Shown piece by piece: positions 17,700-27,187 of a DNA stretch of 64,000 bases. A model generated the notes under the pieces. That model was not told the DNA's origin and did not search any database. It saw only the letters and a list, made by a program, of their open reading frames with translations. Position 1 is the first letter of the stretch. The number at the start of each line of letters is the position of its first letter. The stretch lies in NCBI RefSeq assembly GCF_000384135.1, contig NZ_KB913028.1, positions 306,351 through 370,350 on the forward strand. Direction: 5' to 3'. Source of the stretch: Succinispira mobilis DSM 6222. Lineage in GTDB: Bacteria > Bacillota > Negativicutes > Acidaminococcales > Succinispiraceae. Both the position numbers and the translations under genes were made by a program.

Positions 17700-18622
17700 T
17701 GAAAAAATTATTTATTTTTTTCTTGGTTGCGAGCTTGTTGCTAGTTGGTTGTGGTCAACAGGGCGGAAACCAGCCAGCTGGAGAAAAAACAAAACAAGCT
17801 ACGATTGAATTTACTGATGACACGGGTAAGCTGGTTAAACTAGCAAAACCTGCCAAAAAAATAATTTCTTTATACTCGGCACATACGGAAAACTTATTTA
17901 GTTTAGGCTTAGATGCGGAAATTATTGGGGTTAGTACAAGCGAAAATTATCCGCCGGCGGCATTGCAAAAAACTAAGTTTGATTATCGAGCTGATCCAGA
18001 ACGAGTAATTGCGCAAGAACCGGATGTTGTTTTGATTAGACCTTTTGTTAAGCGGGGTTATCCCGATTTTGTTAAAGCGCTAGAAAACGCAGGTATTCAA
18101 GTAATAAGTTTATATCCCGAGAAATATGCTGATTTCCCAGAGTATATTCAAAAATTAGGTTTATTAACTGGCAAAAGTGTTAAAGCGCAAGAATTATTGA
18201 CGAATTTTGAGCAACAACTTGCCAAATTAACGCAAGCTAATACCCAAAAACAAGCGAAGGTGTTTTTTGAGGCCACTAGCAACCAACGGACGACAACCCC
18301 AGACAGTATTCCTGCAGGTTTAATAACCAAACTAGGCTATCAACCAATTTTCATTGGTAAACCCGTGGTTGACAAGGGTACAAGTATTGCCAGTTTTGAT
18401 TTAGAAGAATTAATGTTACAGGCCGATAAAATTGATATTTATATTGCTCAAAAAGGCATAATGAATGCTAAGGTAAGCAAAGAAGTTATTATAGCTCGCC
18501 CAGGTTATGAGAATATCAAAGCAGTGCGCACTGCTAAAGTTTTGATAATGGATGAAAAATTAATTTCTAGTCCAACTTTTCGCTTATTATTAGGGGCAGA
18601 ACAATTAATAAACATGCAATAA
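17699..18622 (+). CDS. BtuF/FecB-type substrate-binding lipoprotein
   Basis: A signal peptide ending in the lipobox LVGC precedes two lobes joined by a long helix, as in class III binding proteins. Typical segments are KKIISLYSAHTENLFSLG and EPDVVLIR. The protein would capture the ligand outside the cytoplasmic membrane and deliver it to the permease. The start overlaps the ATPase stop by one base, with AAGGAGG upstream. In a diderm an outer-membrane receptor should also exist, but none is encoded here. Corrinoid binding is inferred from the neighbouring cbiL. Confidence 0.85.
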   Translation: MKKLFIFFLVASLLLVGCGQQGGNQPAGEKTKQATIEFTDDTGKLVKLAKPAKKIISLYSAHTENLFSLGLDAEIIGVSTSENYPPAALQKTKFDYRADPERVIAQEPDVVLIRPFVKRGYPDFVKALENAGIQVISLYPEKYADFPEYIQKLGLLTGKSVKAQELLTNFEQQLAKLTQANTQKQAKVFFEATSNQRTTTPDSIPAGLITKLGYQPIFIGKPVVDKGTSIASFDLEELMLQADKIDIYIAQKGIMNAKVSKEVIIARPGYENIKAVRTAKVLIMDEKLISSPTFRLLLGAEQLINMQ

Positions 18623-19066
18623 TATGCAATAAAAAAGCTTTGGCAAGGCTGGAAATGCAATATTTATCACAAATTTTTAGACAAAAAGGCTAAATTATAC
18701 TGAATAAATTAGAAAAAAATGGCGATATAATTTTATATGTGTTTGTCAGTGCGACGAATAAGCTCTGAAGTTACGAGGCACAATAACTATTTTTAGATAA
18801 TTATGAGGAATTTAGATAATTCTTTAGCAGTTTAAGAGGAATTTCTCAGTTTTTGTCGAACTATAACTGTATACTAAGATATTTTATTTTGTATTAAATA
18901 TTGAAGTTTAGTTAACTCTAAAATTTTATGGAAAAACGTTACTAGCAAGATATACCAGCACTTATTAACTAGGCTTATATTTGGGTAATCTAAAATTATA
19001 GGAGGTGAACTAGTTTTAGGTAGTGGGGGGAGTTTTAAGAGTAAAAGAGATTAGGGGGAGAGAGAT
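18623..19066. other. Intergenic region, nothing certain
   Basis: Roughly 440 AT-rich bases precede the second chemoreceptor. An isolated AGGAGGTG near 19001 is not followed by a usable start codon. No consensus promoter or terminator stands out. Confidence 0.4.
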
Positions 19067-20755
19067 TTGAAATTAACAATAACCAAAAGAATTTTATTAG
19101 GTTTTGGATTAATTATTGCAATTTTTGTTAGTTTAAGTTTTTATGCACAAAAAGGGATGAATGATATTGAAGTTTCTTACCAAGGTTTAGTACTTAGAAG
19201 TGCACCATTGGTATTTGAAATTAAGGACTTAGCGATGGTTGCCGAAAAACAACAAATGCTAATTCAAGACTATACTTTTACGGGGAATAAAGCTTCTTTG
19301 GAAGCTTATCAAGCTAATACCAAAAAAGCTAACGATTTGTTGGCAAGTTTAGGTAAAAAGATGATTACTCCCGAAGGTAAGGAATATGTAAAAAAATTAA
19401 CTTCGGAAATTCGTAAAGATGAAGAAGTTTCGGCAAAAATAATGCAAATGATTCAACAAGGACAGGTTGCACCAGCACAAGCATATTATCGTGCTAACGA
19501 AAAAACATATGCGACCACTACGGCTTTGACTACGGAAGTAAGTGCCTTTTTGATTGACCGTATGCAACTGCGGGTAACGCAAAACAATGAAAAAGTAAGA
19601 GGCATTGAAAAAACTTATTTGTTGATAATGTTACTAGGAATAGTAGCTGCGGCAGCTGCAGGTGTTTATACAGCACGTAATATTACTAAGCCTTTGGCAG
19701 TTGTGGTGGAAAGAGCAAATTCGGTTGCGGCCGGAGATTTAAGTGGCGCGGCAATTGCCAATAATCGTTCGGACGAAATTGGCGAACTACTTACAGCGAT
19801 GAATGTAATGGAAAAAAATCTTGTAGATATCGTGCAAAATATCTCCGAAGCCTCAGAATTAGTGGCTGCATCTAGTGAAGAATTAAGTGCTAATGCCGAA
19901 CATTCTGCGGGTGCGGCAATGCGGATTGCCGAAGCTAGTGTAAGTGTGGCTGATTTAAATCGTCAACAACTTAATAGCTTTGATGCCTCTGTAGCTACTG
20001 TGGATGGTATGATTGAAAATATCGAAGAAGTAGTACAAGTGGTAGATAACCTGGCAGGTAAATCCAAAGAAACCGCACAAGCCGCAATGGTAGGCCAAAC
20101 AGCGGTAGTGGAAGCAACTACGCAAATGAATAGTATCAACCAATCAGTATCAGAATCCACACGTGTAATTAGCGTGCTCAATGATAGTTCGCAAAAAGTA
20201 GGCGAAATTGTCGATGTAATTAGTGCCATTGCTAGCCAAACTAATCTATTGGCGTTAAATGCAGCAATTGAAGCAGCTCGCGCTGGAGAAGCAGGTCGTG
20301 GTTTTGCAGTAGTTGCGGAAGAAGTACGCAAATTAGCTGAACAATCGCAAGCAGCCGCCTTAGAAATTAGTGGCATTATTGAGCGTATTCAACAAGAAAC
20401 TATGCAAGCAACGCAAATCATGCAAACTGGTAATCAAGAAGTAGCCAAAGGTACGCGGGTAATTGGCGATATGGGTGAAAGATTTACAGGCATTTTGGGC
20501 ATGGTTGAAAATCTCGACCGAGAATTTGTCCATATTACCAAATCAATGCGTGGTCTATCTAGCTTGGCTGGCACTGTAAGTGAAAGCGTTGATGGTGTAA
20601 AACAATTAGCGGATAAAGTAAATAAAAATACGCATAATATTAGTTCTACAACTCAAGAACAATCAGCGGCAGTAGAAGAAATTGCGTCTGCAAGTACGGC
20701 TCTGACCAATTTGGCTTGCCGTTTACAAGAAACAGTAAGTAGAATAAAATTATAA
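19067..20755 (+). CDS. Methyl-accepting chemotaxis protein
   Basis: This 562-residue receptor has membrane helices at about 9-26 and 185-204 and a periplasmic four-helix-bundle sensor of about 155 residues. A HAMP domain follows, then a methylation and signalling region with [19 protein letters not shown]. Its layout is the standard class, unlike the longer-headed receptor at 12761. The start is TTG 19067, supported by AGGGGGAG at 19053-19060. A terminator follows at 20806. The ligand is unknown; the two receptors flank the corrinoid locus but nothing links them to it functionally. Confidence 0.93.
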   Translation: MKLTITKRILLGFGLIIAIFVSLSFYAQKGMNDIEVSYQGLVLRSAPLVFEIKDLAMVAEKQQMLIQDYTFTGNKASLEAYQANTKKANDLLASLGKKMITPEGKEYVKKLTSEIRKDEEVSAKIMQMIQQGQVAPAQAYYRANEKTYATTTALTTEVSAFLIDRMQLRVTQNNEKVRGIEKTYLLIMLLGIVAAAAAGVYTARNITKPLAVVVERANSVAAGDLSGAAIANNRSDEIGELLTAMNVMEKNLVDIVQNISEASELVAASSEELSANAEHSAGAAMRIAEASVSVADLNRQQLNSFDASVATVDGMIENIEEVVQVVDNLAGKSKETAQAAMVGQTAVVEATTQMNSINQSVSESTRVISVLNDSSQKVGEIVDVISAIASQTNLLALNAAIEAARAGEAGRGFAVVAEEVRKLAEQSQAAALEISGIIERIQQETMQATQIMQTGNQEVAKGTRVIGDMGERFTGILGMVENLDREFVHITKSMRGLSSLAGTVSESVDGVKQLADKVNKNTHNISSTTQEQSAAVEEIASASTALTNLACRLQETVSRIKL

Positions 20756-20805
20756 TAATTAGCTAAACTTTAAAAGTTACGTTGCAAAACGCGGCGCAAA
20801 AAAAG

Positions 20806-20852
20806 CCGTCCGCTACAATTGGGGAAGCGCCAATGTAGAGGACGGTATTTTT
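20806..20852 (+). terminator. Intrinsic terminator after the second chemoreceptor gene
   Basis: CCGTCC pairs with GGACGG (20840-20845) and inner segments CTACA/TGTAG and TTGG/CCAA extend the stem. TATTTTTG follows. Confidence 0.85.
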
Positions 20853-20885
20853 GTCTAAATATTGAATGGCAAAGGAGGTGTGGCT

Positions 20886-22037
20886 TTGAATAAAGGTTCC
20901 TTAGATGAAATAATTCAACAGGTGTTAATGAGTGTCAATAACGGACGTTGGCAGGTTGAAGAATTTAATAAAATGGTAAAAAATGAATTTAAAGTAGTGA
21001 GTATTTTCGACCATAAGCTACAAAAAAACATGGCGGATATTCAAAAAAAATTAGAAGAAAAAGAGCGGGAAGAAAAGCGAGCCCGCCGCTTTTTAGCCGA
21101 AGTAAGTAGTGCGGTAGAAGATTTGTCCGAAGACAAATTGCAACAAGCTTATGCCCAGGTAAGTTATTTGCAAGAAGAAGTAGAGAAATTGCGGAGCCAA
21201 GCTTTGGATGTAAGTAAGGAAATAAAGAGTAATAAACAAAAGCAATTAGCTTATATCAATAAAATAAAAAAAGCGGCAAACTTAGCCCATCATTTGCAAG
21301 AAGTGACGAATTATTTGGGCAACCAAATGTTAGAAATGTTGGGTGAAATCAAGGATTTACGCTATCGCCAATTACAAAGTGAATATATTATTTATGGTCA
21401 AGAAGAAGAACGATTGCGTTTAGCTCGAGATATTCATGATGGGCCAGCACAAAGTATTGCTGGAATTAGCTTCAAGGCAGAATTTTGCAAGAAATTGATC
21501 GATCAAGATCCGATTCGTTGCAAACAAGAATTGAGTTTGTTAACTGATATGGTGCGTGAAACCTTAGGGGACGTACGCAATATTATTTTTGATTTAAGAC
21601 CAATGTCCATAGATGACTTAGGTTTGACTCCGACTCTAAAAAATTATGTAGAAAAAATTAAAAAAGAAAATGAAATAGATTTGCAGCTTAAAATTACCGG
21701 GCGGGTAGTACGGTTAGCAAGTCACTTAGAGGTAGGCATCTATCGAATTGTCCAAGAAGCTGTGAGTAATGTTTTACGCCATTCTAAGGCAACGTATGCT
21801 TGCATAGAAATAACCTATACTAATGAGCAAATTTGGGTAAGAATTATCGATAATGGCGAGGGCTTTGAACTAGATAAAATTGCCAGCGGCCATTATGGAT
21901 TGCTTGGGATGCGGGAGCGGGCCAAGTTGTTTACCGGTGATTTAGATATCACTTCAGAATCAGGTAAAGGCACGACTATTCGCTTGGTAATAAATACGGA
22001 AAACTATATTTTAAAAGTTACTGGTAGTACAGACTAG
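20886..22037 (+). CDS. DegS-like cytoplasmic sensor histidine kinase, orphan
   Basis: The first 170 residues are long coiled coils like the DegS sensory region. The HisKA_3 phospho-acceptor is in ARDIHDGPAQSIAG (H184 with this start). The HATPase domain has QEAVSNVLRHSKA (N box), DNGEGF (G1) and GLLGMRERA (G2). There are no membrane segments, so it senses a cytoplasmic signal. The TTG at 20886 has AGGAGGTG at ideal spacing; the upstream ATG at 20862 precedes that site and is rejected. No response regulator is adjacent, unlike degSU. The lysine/arginine decarboxylase gene follows after 18 bases. Confidence 0.85.
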   Translation: MNKGSLDEIIQQVLMSVNNGRWQVEEFNKMVKNEFKVVSIFDHKLQKNMADIQKKLEEKEREEKRARRFLAEVSSAVEDLSEDKLQQAYAQVSYLQEEVEKLRSQALDVSKEIKSNKQKQLAYINKIKKAANLAHHLQEVTNYLGNQMLEMLGEIKDLRYRQLQSEYIIYGQEEERLRLARDIHDGPAQSIAGISFKAEFCKKLIDQDPIRCKQELSLLTDMVRETLGDVRNIIFDLRPMSIDDLGLTPTLKNYVEKIKKENEIDLQLKITGRVVRLASHLEVGIYRIVQEAVSNVLRHSKATYACIEITYTNEQIWVRIIDNGEGFELDKIASGHYGLLGMRERAKLFTGDLDITSESGKGTTIRLVINTENYILKVTGSTD

Positions 22038-22055
22038 AGAGGGATAGTAAAGAAG

Positions 22056-23495
22056 ATGAACAAATCAATGCCGATTTTACAAGCAATGCAAAACTATGCG
22101 CAGGCAGATGTCTATCCTTTGCACACGCCAGGGCATAAAGGCGGCCGTTGCCTTAACCGCGAGTATCAACAATTATTAGGCCCCGCGGCTTTGGCGATTG
22201 ATGTCTCTTTAATGCAAGAACTCGATGATTTACATGCCCCTGAGGGTTGTATTGCTTTAGCTCAACAATTAGCGGCAGAAACTTTTGGAGCCGATAAAAG
22301 TTTCTTTGCTGTAAATGGGACTAGCGGTGCGCTCCAAGCTTTGTTGCTCGGGAGTTTTCAACCGGGAGACAAGTTGTTAATTGCTAGGAATATGCATCGT
22401 TCGCTTTTGGCAGCGCTGGTTTTAGCTAATTATCAAGTGCGCTTTTTGCAACCCGAATATCAAGCAGATTTTGCAATTAGCTTGCAGGTAAAACCGGAGC
22501 AAGTAGCACAGGCTTTAGCGCAAGAGCCAGATATCAAAGGGGTACTGCTTACTAGTCCGAATTATTATGGTTTAAGTGCTGATATTGTCGAAATTGCGCA
22601 AATCACGCATGCCTATGGGGCAGTATTATTGGTGGATGAGGCGCATGGAGCTCATTTGGGGTTTAGTGAAAAATTTCCTGCTCCAGCTTTAAGTTTGGGA
22701 GCGGACGCTGTGGCGCAAAGTACCCATAAAAGCTTGAGTTCTTTAACGCAAACTTCAATGTTACATTTAAAATCTGTGCGGCTTGATTATCAAAGAATTA
22801 CGGCGATGATGAGTATGCTAACGACCACTAGCCCTAATTATTTGTTGCTGGCTTCCTTGGATGCGGCACGCTATTTAATGCAAACTCAAGGAGCAGAATT
22901 GCTGGAGAGAGCTTGGCAGATGGCAAATAAACTGCGGCAGCAGCTAAAAGCTATCCCCGGGTTAACGGTGTTGGAACTGCAAGATTGCGCTGGAGAGAGT
23001 GTGGTCAGTCAAGATATTAGTAAAATATTGCTGAAAGTGAGTGGATTAGGCTATACAGGTGTCGAGTTTGGGCAATTGTTGCGTCAGGCTGGCTATGCTG
23101 TAGAATTAGTAGATGCTCATAATGTACTGCTACTTCTTAGTTATGCCGAAGAACCGGCGCGCTTAGAGGGGTTGGTCCAAGTTATTCGTGCTTTGCCACA
23201 ACGTTCCCCAAAATCTGTCAGCACTTTGCCTAAGCTAGAATTGCCAGAACGTGGTTTTGATTTTGGCAAGGCTTTTTATGCCCCGCGCGAACGAGTTTTA
23301 TTTAAAGAAGCAGTGGGGAGAATAGCCGCAGAAAGTATTGTTTTTTATCCACCAGGAATTGCCTGCATTTTACCTGGGGAAATTTTAAGCAAATACTGTT
23401 TGCAGTATTGTCAACAGATGGTACAATTAGGAGTAGCAGTTACTGGTTGTCAAGATTCTAGTTTGCAGTATCTAGAAGTGCTAAAAGAAAGTTAG
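22056..23495 (+). CDS. Orn/Lys/Arg decarboxylase family protein
   Basis: This fold-type I PLP enzyme of 479 residues has the N-terminal HTPGHKGG motif, LVDEAHGAH, and the PLP lysine in STHKSLSSLTQ. It is the short Firmicute type without the N-terminal wing domain, equivalent to B. subtilis YaaO/SpeA. Possible reactions are arginine, lysine or ornithine decarboxylation feeding polyamine synthesis; the substrate cannot be read. It directly precedes tmk, as yaaO does in B. subtilis. Confidence 0.88.
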   Translation: MNKSMPILQAMQNYAQADVYPLHTPGHKGGRCLNREYQQLLGPAALAIDVSLMQELDDLHAPEGCIALAQQLAAETFGADKSFFAVNGTSGALQALLLGSFQPGDKLLIARNMHRSLLAALVLANYQVRFLQPEYQADFAISLQVKPEQVAQALAQEPDIKGVLLTSPNYYGLSADIVEIAQITHAYGAVLLVDEAHGAHLGFSEKFPAPALSLGADAVAQSTHKSLSSLTQTSMLHLKSVRLDYQRITAMMSMLTTTSPNYLLLASLDAARYLMQTQGAELLERAWQMANKLRQQLKAIPGLTVLELQDCAGESVVSQDISKILLKVSGLGYTGVEFGQLLRQAGYAVELVDAHNVLLLLSYAEEPARLEGLVQVIRALPQRSPKSVSTLPKLELPERGFDFGKAFYAPRERVLFKEAVGRIAAESIVFYPPGIACILPGEILSKYCLQYCQQMVQLGVAVTGCQDSSLQYLEVLKES

Positions 23496-23509
23496 AGTAC
23501 AGGTGAAAA

Positions 23510-24127
23510 ATGAAAAGTTTATTTATTAGTTTTGAAGGGGCTGATGCGTGCGGTAAAAGTACGCAGGTACAGTTGTTGGCGGAAACTTTGCGCACTCAAG
23601 GACGAGAACTTATTATAACAAGAGAACCTGGAGGTACTAAAGTTGCGGAAAAAATTCGCGATATACTTTTAGACAAGGAATTGCAGATAAGCGCGCGGGG
23701 GGAATTGTTGTTGTATTTGGCAGCTAGAGCAGAGCATGTACAGCAGGTAATTAAACCAGCGTTACAGGCGGGAAAAATTGTTATTTGTGATCGCTTTCTG
23801 GATTCAACCTTGGTATATCAGGGGCTGGCTAGAGGTTTAGGTTTAACGGAGGTTCTCCGACTTAACGATTTTGCTACCCAAGGCTTGTTACCACAGGTAA
23901 CATTTTGGTTAGCTGCGTCAAGAGAAGTTTTAGAAACGCGGCGCTTACAGCGTGGCGTTCCACAAGATCGCTTGGAATTAGAACAAGAAAGTTTTAAGGA
24001 ATTAGTGCGCCAAGGGTTTGCGCAGTTACAAGAACTATACCCTGCGAGAATCAAAAAAATAGATGCCAGTCAAGAGATTAGTGCAGTACAAGCTGCAATT
24101 TGGCACAGTCTACAAGAGTATATATAA
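23510..24127 (+). CDS. tmk: Thymidylate kinase
   Basis: The protein phosphorylates dTMP to dTDP. The P-loop FEGADACGKST (8-18), the TREPGGT dTMP-binding motif, CDRFLDSTLVYQG and a LID-like segment are all present. Its 205 residues match the family. It lies 14 bases after the decarboxylase gene and 18 before the YaaR gene, in conserved Firmicute order. Confidence 0.95.
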   Translation: MKSLFISFEGADACGKSTQVQLLAETLRTQGRELIITREPGGTKVAEKIRDILLDKELQISARGELLLYLAARAEHVQQVIKPALQAGKIVICDRFLDSTLVYQGLARGLGLTEVLRLNDFATQGLLPQVTFWLAASREVLETRRLQRGVPQDRLELEQESFKELVRQGFAQLQELYPARIKKIDASQEISAVQAAIWHSLQEYI

Positions 24128-24145
24128 AAAGGCGGGCGATGTTTA

Positions 24146-24595
24146 ATGTTAAAGGTACAAGGATTTGCAACACCGCAGGCAACTATTTTAAATGAGCGTG
24201 AAAATAATACTAAAGTGGAAAAAAGCAAAGGGGCTTTTTTCACTGAATTAGTCGATAAAACTGATGGTGATTATCAAAAACGCTTAGAAGAATTGTTTGA
24301 AAAAATTAATGAGCAGGGAGCTAAGTTAAGTCAAAACCCTACTTATGCAGAATTGAAAAGCTATCGTGAATTGGTGAAAAATTTTATGTCCGAATCGATA
24401 AACCGTGCATATCTCTTAGAATCCAGTGTGGGTTGGGATTATCGTGGTCGCCAAAAAATGTACACGGTTGTCAAAAAGGTTGATAGCAAATTAGCAGAAT
24501 TGGCGGAAGACGTACGGATTGGGCAAGAAAAACAATTATCAATTATGGAAAAATTAGATGTAATTAAAGGTATGTTGGTGGATATGTATACCTAA
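24146..24595 (+). CDS. YaaR family protein (DUF327)
   Basis: This 149-residue helical protein has the family segments LKSYRELVKNFMSE and VDSKLAELAEDV, and it lies between tmk and holB exactly as yaaR does in B. subtilis. The biochemical function is unknown. The ATG at 24146 is taken over one at 24139, which is out of frame. Assignment rests on both sequence pattern and position. Confidence 0.83.
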   Translation: MLKVQGFATPQATILNERENNTKVEKSKGAFFTELVDKTDGDYQKRLEELFEKINEQGAKLSQNPTYAELKSYRELVKNFMSESINRAYLLESSVGWDYRGRQKMYTVVKKVDSKLAELAEDVRIGQEKQLSIMEKLDVIKGMLVDMYT

Positions 24596-24607
24596 TGGGG
24601 TGAGGTT

Positions 24608-25585
24608 TTGTTATTAGCAGATCTATTATTGTCACGAGCAGATCAAGAGTATTTACACAGATTTATAACTTCTAAACAACGACCCCATGCTTTGCTCTTA
24701 GATATTAGTCAAGCGGGCTTAGATGAACGAGTCTTGCCAAGTTTGGCAGAATATGCCTTGTGTTTGCAACCGCAAAGTGCAGGCGCTTGCGGGCAATGTA
24801 GTAGTTGCCGCAGTTTGAAAGTGCAGGCACATCCTGATTTGCAAATATTACAACCAGCTGGCAAAGCGGGCATAATAAAGCTAGAACAGGTTAAACAATT
24901 GCTTGAGAAATTAGCTTATGCACCGCGAATTAGTAAATTAAAAGTCATTATAATTTTAAATGTGGAGCGGCTAAATAAAGAAGCAGCTAATAGTTTGTTA
25001 AAAAATCTAGAAGAGCCAGATGGCGAAAGACTATTTTTGTTTACCACGGAAAACTGTCAAGCAGTTTTGCCAACTATTTTATCGCGGACCTTGCAATGGC
25101 GTCTGCAAAAAAATGATTCCGAAGCAGTATATCAAAGTTTAGCCTTAGTAGAAGGCACTGAGCTGCAAAAACGTGCCTGTGTATTACTGGCGGAACTCAA
25201 ACCGCAGTTGGCGCGCCTCTATTTGCAAGAAGAAAGTTTACAGTTGCGCGAACTAGCTTTAGAAATACTTACAGCTAGCGCACAAAGAAAGTTATTATTG
25301 GTGGCCAATAAACTTAATTGTCAACAAATTAGTAAGCGGGAGCAACTACAACTTTTAAATACTTTTTTGCAATTTTATTTACGCGATTTATTGCTCTTGC
25401 AAAATGGTTGTGGACAATTATTGTATAATATAGATAGACAGTTAGAATTACGAAGCTTACAAACAAGTTTTACTGGTGAGCAATTGCACGGCTATCTTCA
25501 ATTTTTGCAACGCCAAGAGAAGATGCTGGCTTTAAATATTAGTGTTAAGTTACTAGTAGACGATTTATGTATATATTTTGATTGA
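24608..25585 (+). CDS. holB: DNA polymerase III delta-prime subunit
   Basis: The clamp-loader subunit has the zinc-binding CGQCSSCR motif, LEQVKQLLEKLAYAP, and NSLLKNLEEPD, the SRC-like region of the AAA+ fold. It lacks a functional Walker A, as expected for delta-prime. At 325 residues it is of normal length. The start is TTG 24608, preceded by GGGGTGAGG. Its end overlaps by a few bases the upstream part of the RicT gene region. It loads the beta clamp onto DNA as part of the DnaX complex. Confidence 0.9.
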   Translation: MLLADLLLSRADQEYLHRFITSKQRPHALLLDISQAGLDERVLPSLAEYALCLQPQSAGACGQCSSCRSLKVQAHPDLQILQPAGKAGIIKLEQVKQLLEKLAYAPRISKLKVIIILNVERLNKEAANSLLKNLEEPDGERLFLFTTENCQAVLPTILSRTLQWRLQKNDSEAVYQSLALVEGTELQKRACVLLAELKPQLARLYLQEESLQLRELALEILTASAQRKLLLVANKLNCQQISKREQLQLLNTFLQFYLRDLLLLQNGCGQLLYNIDRQLELRSLQTSFTGEQLHGYLQFLQRQEKMLALNISVKLLVDDLCIYFD

Positions 25586-25602
25586 AAACAGGAGGGGTTA
25601 TT

Positions 25603-26445
25603 TTGCCGATTGTAGTAGGAATAAGGTTTAAAAAAGCAGGCAAGGTGTATTACTTTGATCCGATAAATACCAGTATTGCCAAAGGTGACTTTGCGATAGT
25701 AGAGACTATCCGCGGTGTAGAATACGGTGAAGTGGTTATTGGTCCGAAAGAGGTTAGCGAAGAAGAGGTGGTGTCGCCTTTAAAACCGGTAATTCGCAAA
25801 GCCAATGAAACGGATGCCAAAGTTTACGAAGAAAATTGTCGCAAACAAAAAGAAGCCTTCAGCATTTGTGAAGAAAAAATTATCTTTCATCAATTACCGA
25901 TGAAATTAATTGATGTAGAATATACTTTTGATGTAAATAAAATAATTTTCTATTTTACCGCTGAAGGGCGGATTGATTTTAGAGATTTAGTAAAAGATTT
26001 GGCCGCGGTATTTCGGACTCGCATTGAATTACGTCAAATTGGGGTGCGCGACGAAGCAAAAATGCTTGGCGGAATAGGTTGTTGTGGACGGCCGTTGTGC
26101 TGTGCTACTTTTCTGGGTGATTTTGAACCAGTATCAATTCGCATGGCTAAAGATCAAAGTTTATCTTTAAATCCTGCCAAAATTTCAGGTATTTGTGGTC
26201 GTTTGATGTGCTGTTTGAAATATGAAAACCATATGTACGAAGGAAATTGCAATCAAAATTGCAAGAGTTGTCGGGAATTCATTCCTCGCCCTGGACAAAA
26301 AGTGGTAACTCCCCTAGGTGAAGGCATGGTTCGAAGTGTAAATCGCAAACAACATCTAGTTACTGTAGAGTTGGCGGCTGACAATGTGCTAACTTTAAGC
26401 ATCGATGAAGTGGTGGAGGTTACAGCGGTCAAAAATGAACTGTAA
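25603..26445 (+). CDS. ricT: PSP1 domain protein, YaaT/RicT family
   Basis: The PSP1 domain is recognised by the cysteine pattern GGIGCCGRPLCC, CGRLMCCLKYE and CNQNCKSC. These residues ligate iron-sulfur clusters in the RicAFT complex of B. subtilis, which promotes maturation of RNase Y targets. RicA and RicF partners are not in the window. TTG 25603 is chosen because GGAGGGG at 25591-25597 is five bases away, while ATG 25582 lies inside holB before that site (280 residues). The position after holB is conserved. Confidence 0.88.
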   Translation: MPIVVGIRFKKAGKVYYFDPINTSIAKGDFAIVETIRGVEYGEVVIGPKEVSEEEVVSPLKPVIRKANETDAKVYEENCRKQKEAFSICEEKIIFHQLPMKLIDVEYTFDVNKIIFYFTAEGRIDFRDLVKDLAAVFRTRIELRQIGVRDEAKMLGGIGCCGRPLCCATFLGDFEPVSIRMAKDQSLSLNPAKISGICGRLMCCLKYENHMYEGNCNQNCKSCREFIPRPGQKVVTPLGEGMVRSVNRKQHLVTVELAADNVLTLSIDEVVEVTAVKNEL

Positions 26446-27175
26446 AGAACGCTTAGATAATTTATTAGGCGCGGAATATCAAATTTGGCAAGCGGAAGAT
26501 GTGCTCTGCTATACGATGGATAGTGTCTTGGTGGCGAACTTTTTGAATTTGAAAAAGCAGGCCCGAGTTCTAGAATTAGGTGCAGGTACAGGCGCGATTA
26601 GTTTGTTAGTTGCCTTGCGTGGTGCACAACAAGTAATAGGCGTGGATATTAATCCACGTCTTGTCTGTTTGTTGCAGCGGAGTATTAACCATAATAATTT
26701 GCAAACACAAGTACAAGCTTTGCAATTAGATTTAAAAGTTCACAAACAACTACAAAGCCTAGGTGTTTTTGATGTGGTGGTGGCCAATCCACCTTATCGA
26801 CGCGCTCAAACTGGTAAAGTACGGACAGATGTCGCCGCTAGTAGTGCTTGTCATGAACTGACAGCCGACTTGGAGGATTTTATTGTGGCCGCTAGTAAGG
26901 TGCTGAAAACCCGAGGTCGCTTGGCAATAGTAAATTTGGCTGAACGCTTAACGGATACACTTTGTTTTTTAAAAAAGTATCAATTAGAGCCTAAACGCTT
27001 ACAGTTTGTCCATTCTTACGCCAGCGGCCCGGCAAAAATTTTTTTGCTAGAAGCTGTTTTTCAAGCCAATAGTGGGGGCTTAGAAATTCTCCCCCCGTTA
27101 GTGGTTTATCAAGATAATGGCCAGTACACGGCTGCGTTACAAGCCTATTATGCTTTGCAGAGACCAGAAAATTAA
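26435..27175 (+). CDS. tRNA1(Val) adenine N6-methyltransferase family (YabB/TrmN6)
   Basis: A Rossmann SAM-binding motif VLELGAGTGAI and the N6-adenine methylase catalytic motif NPPY identify this as a TrmN6/YabB-like RNA methyltransferase. It is expected to modify A37 of a tRNA. The ATG at 26435 gives 246 residues and overlaps the end of ricT by 11 bases, implying translational coupling. An in-frame start at 26405 is possible but adds a basic unrelated extension. The order ricT-yabB-rsmI is conserved, though yabA is missing between them. Confidence 0.85.
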   Translation: MNCKERLDNLLGAEYQIWQAEDVLCYTMDSVLVANFLNLKKQARVLELGAGTGAISLLVALRGAQQVIGVDINPRLVCLLQRSINHNNLQTQVQALQLDLKVHKQLQSLGVFDVVVANPPYRRAQTGKVRTDVAASSACHELTADLEDFIVAASKVLKTRGRLAIVNLAERLTDTLCFLKKYQLEPKRLQFVHSYASGPAKIFLLEAVFQANSGGLEILPPLVVYQDNGQYTAALQAYYALQRPEN

Positions 27176-27187
27176 GGAGAAATAGTC

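Noticed and set aside
19001-19020. AGGAGGTG that might start a small gene before the second chemoreceptor
   Set aside because: No start codon lies at usable distance, and the chemoreceptor has its own AGGGGGAG nearer its TTG start.
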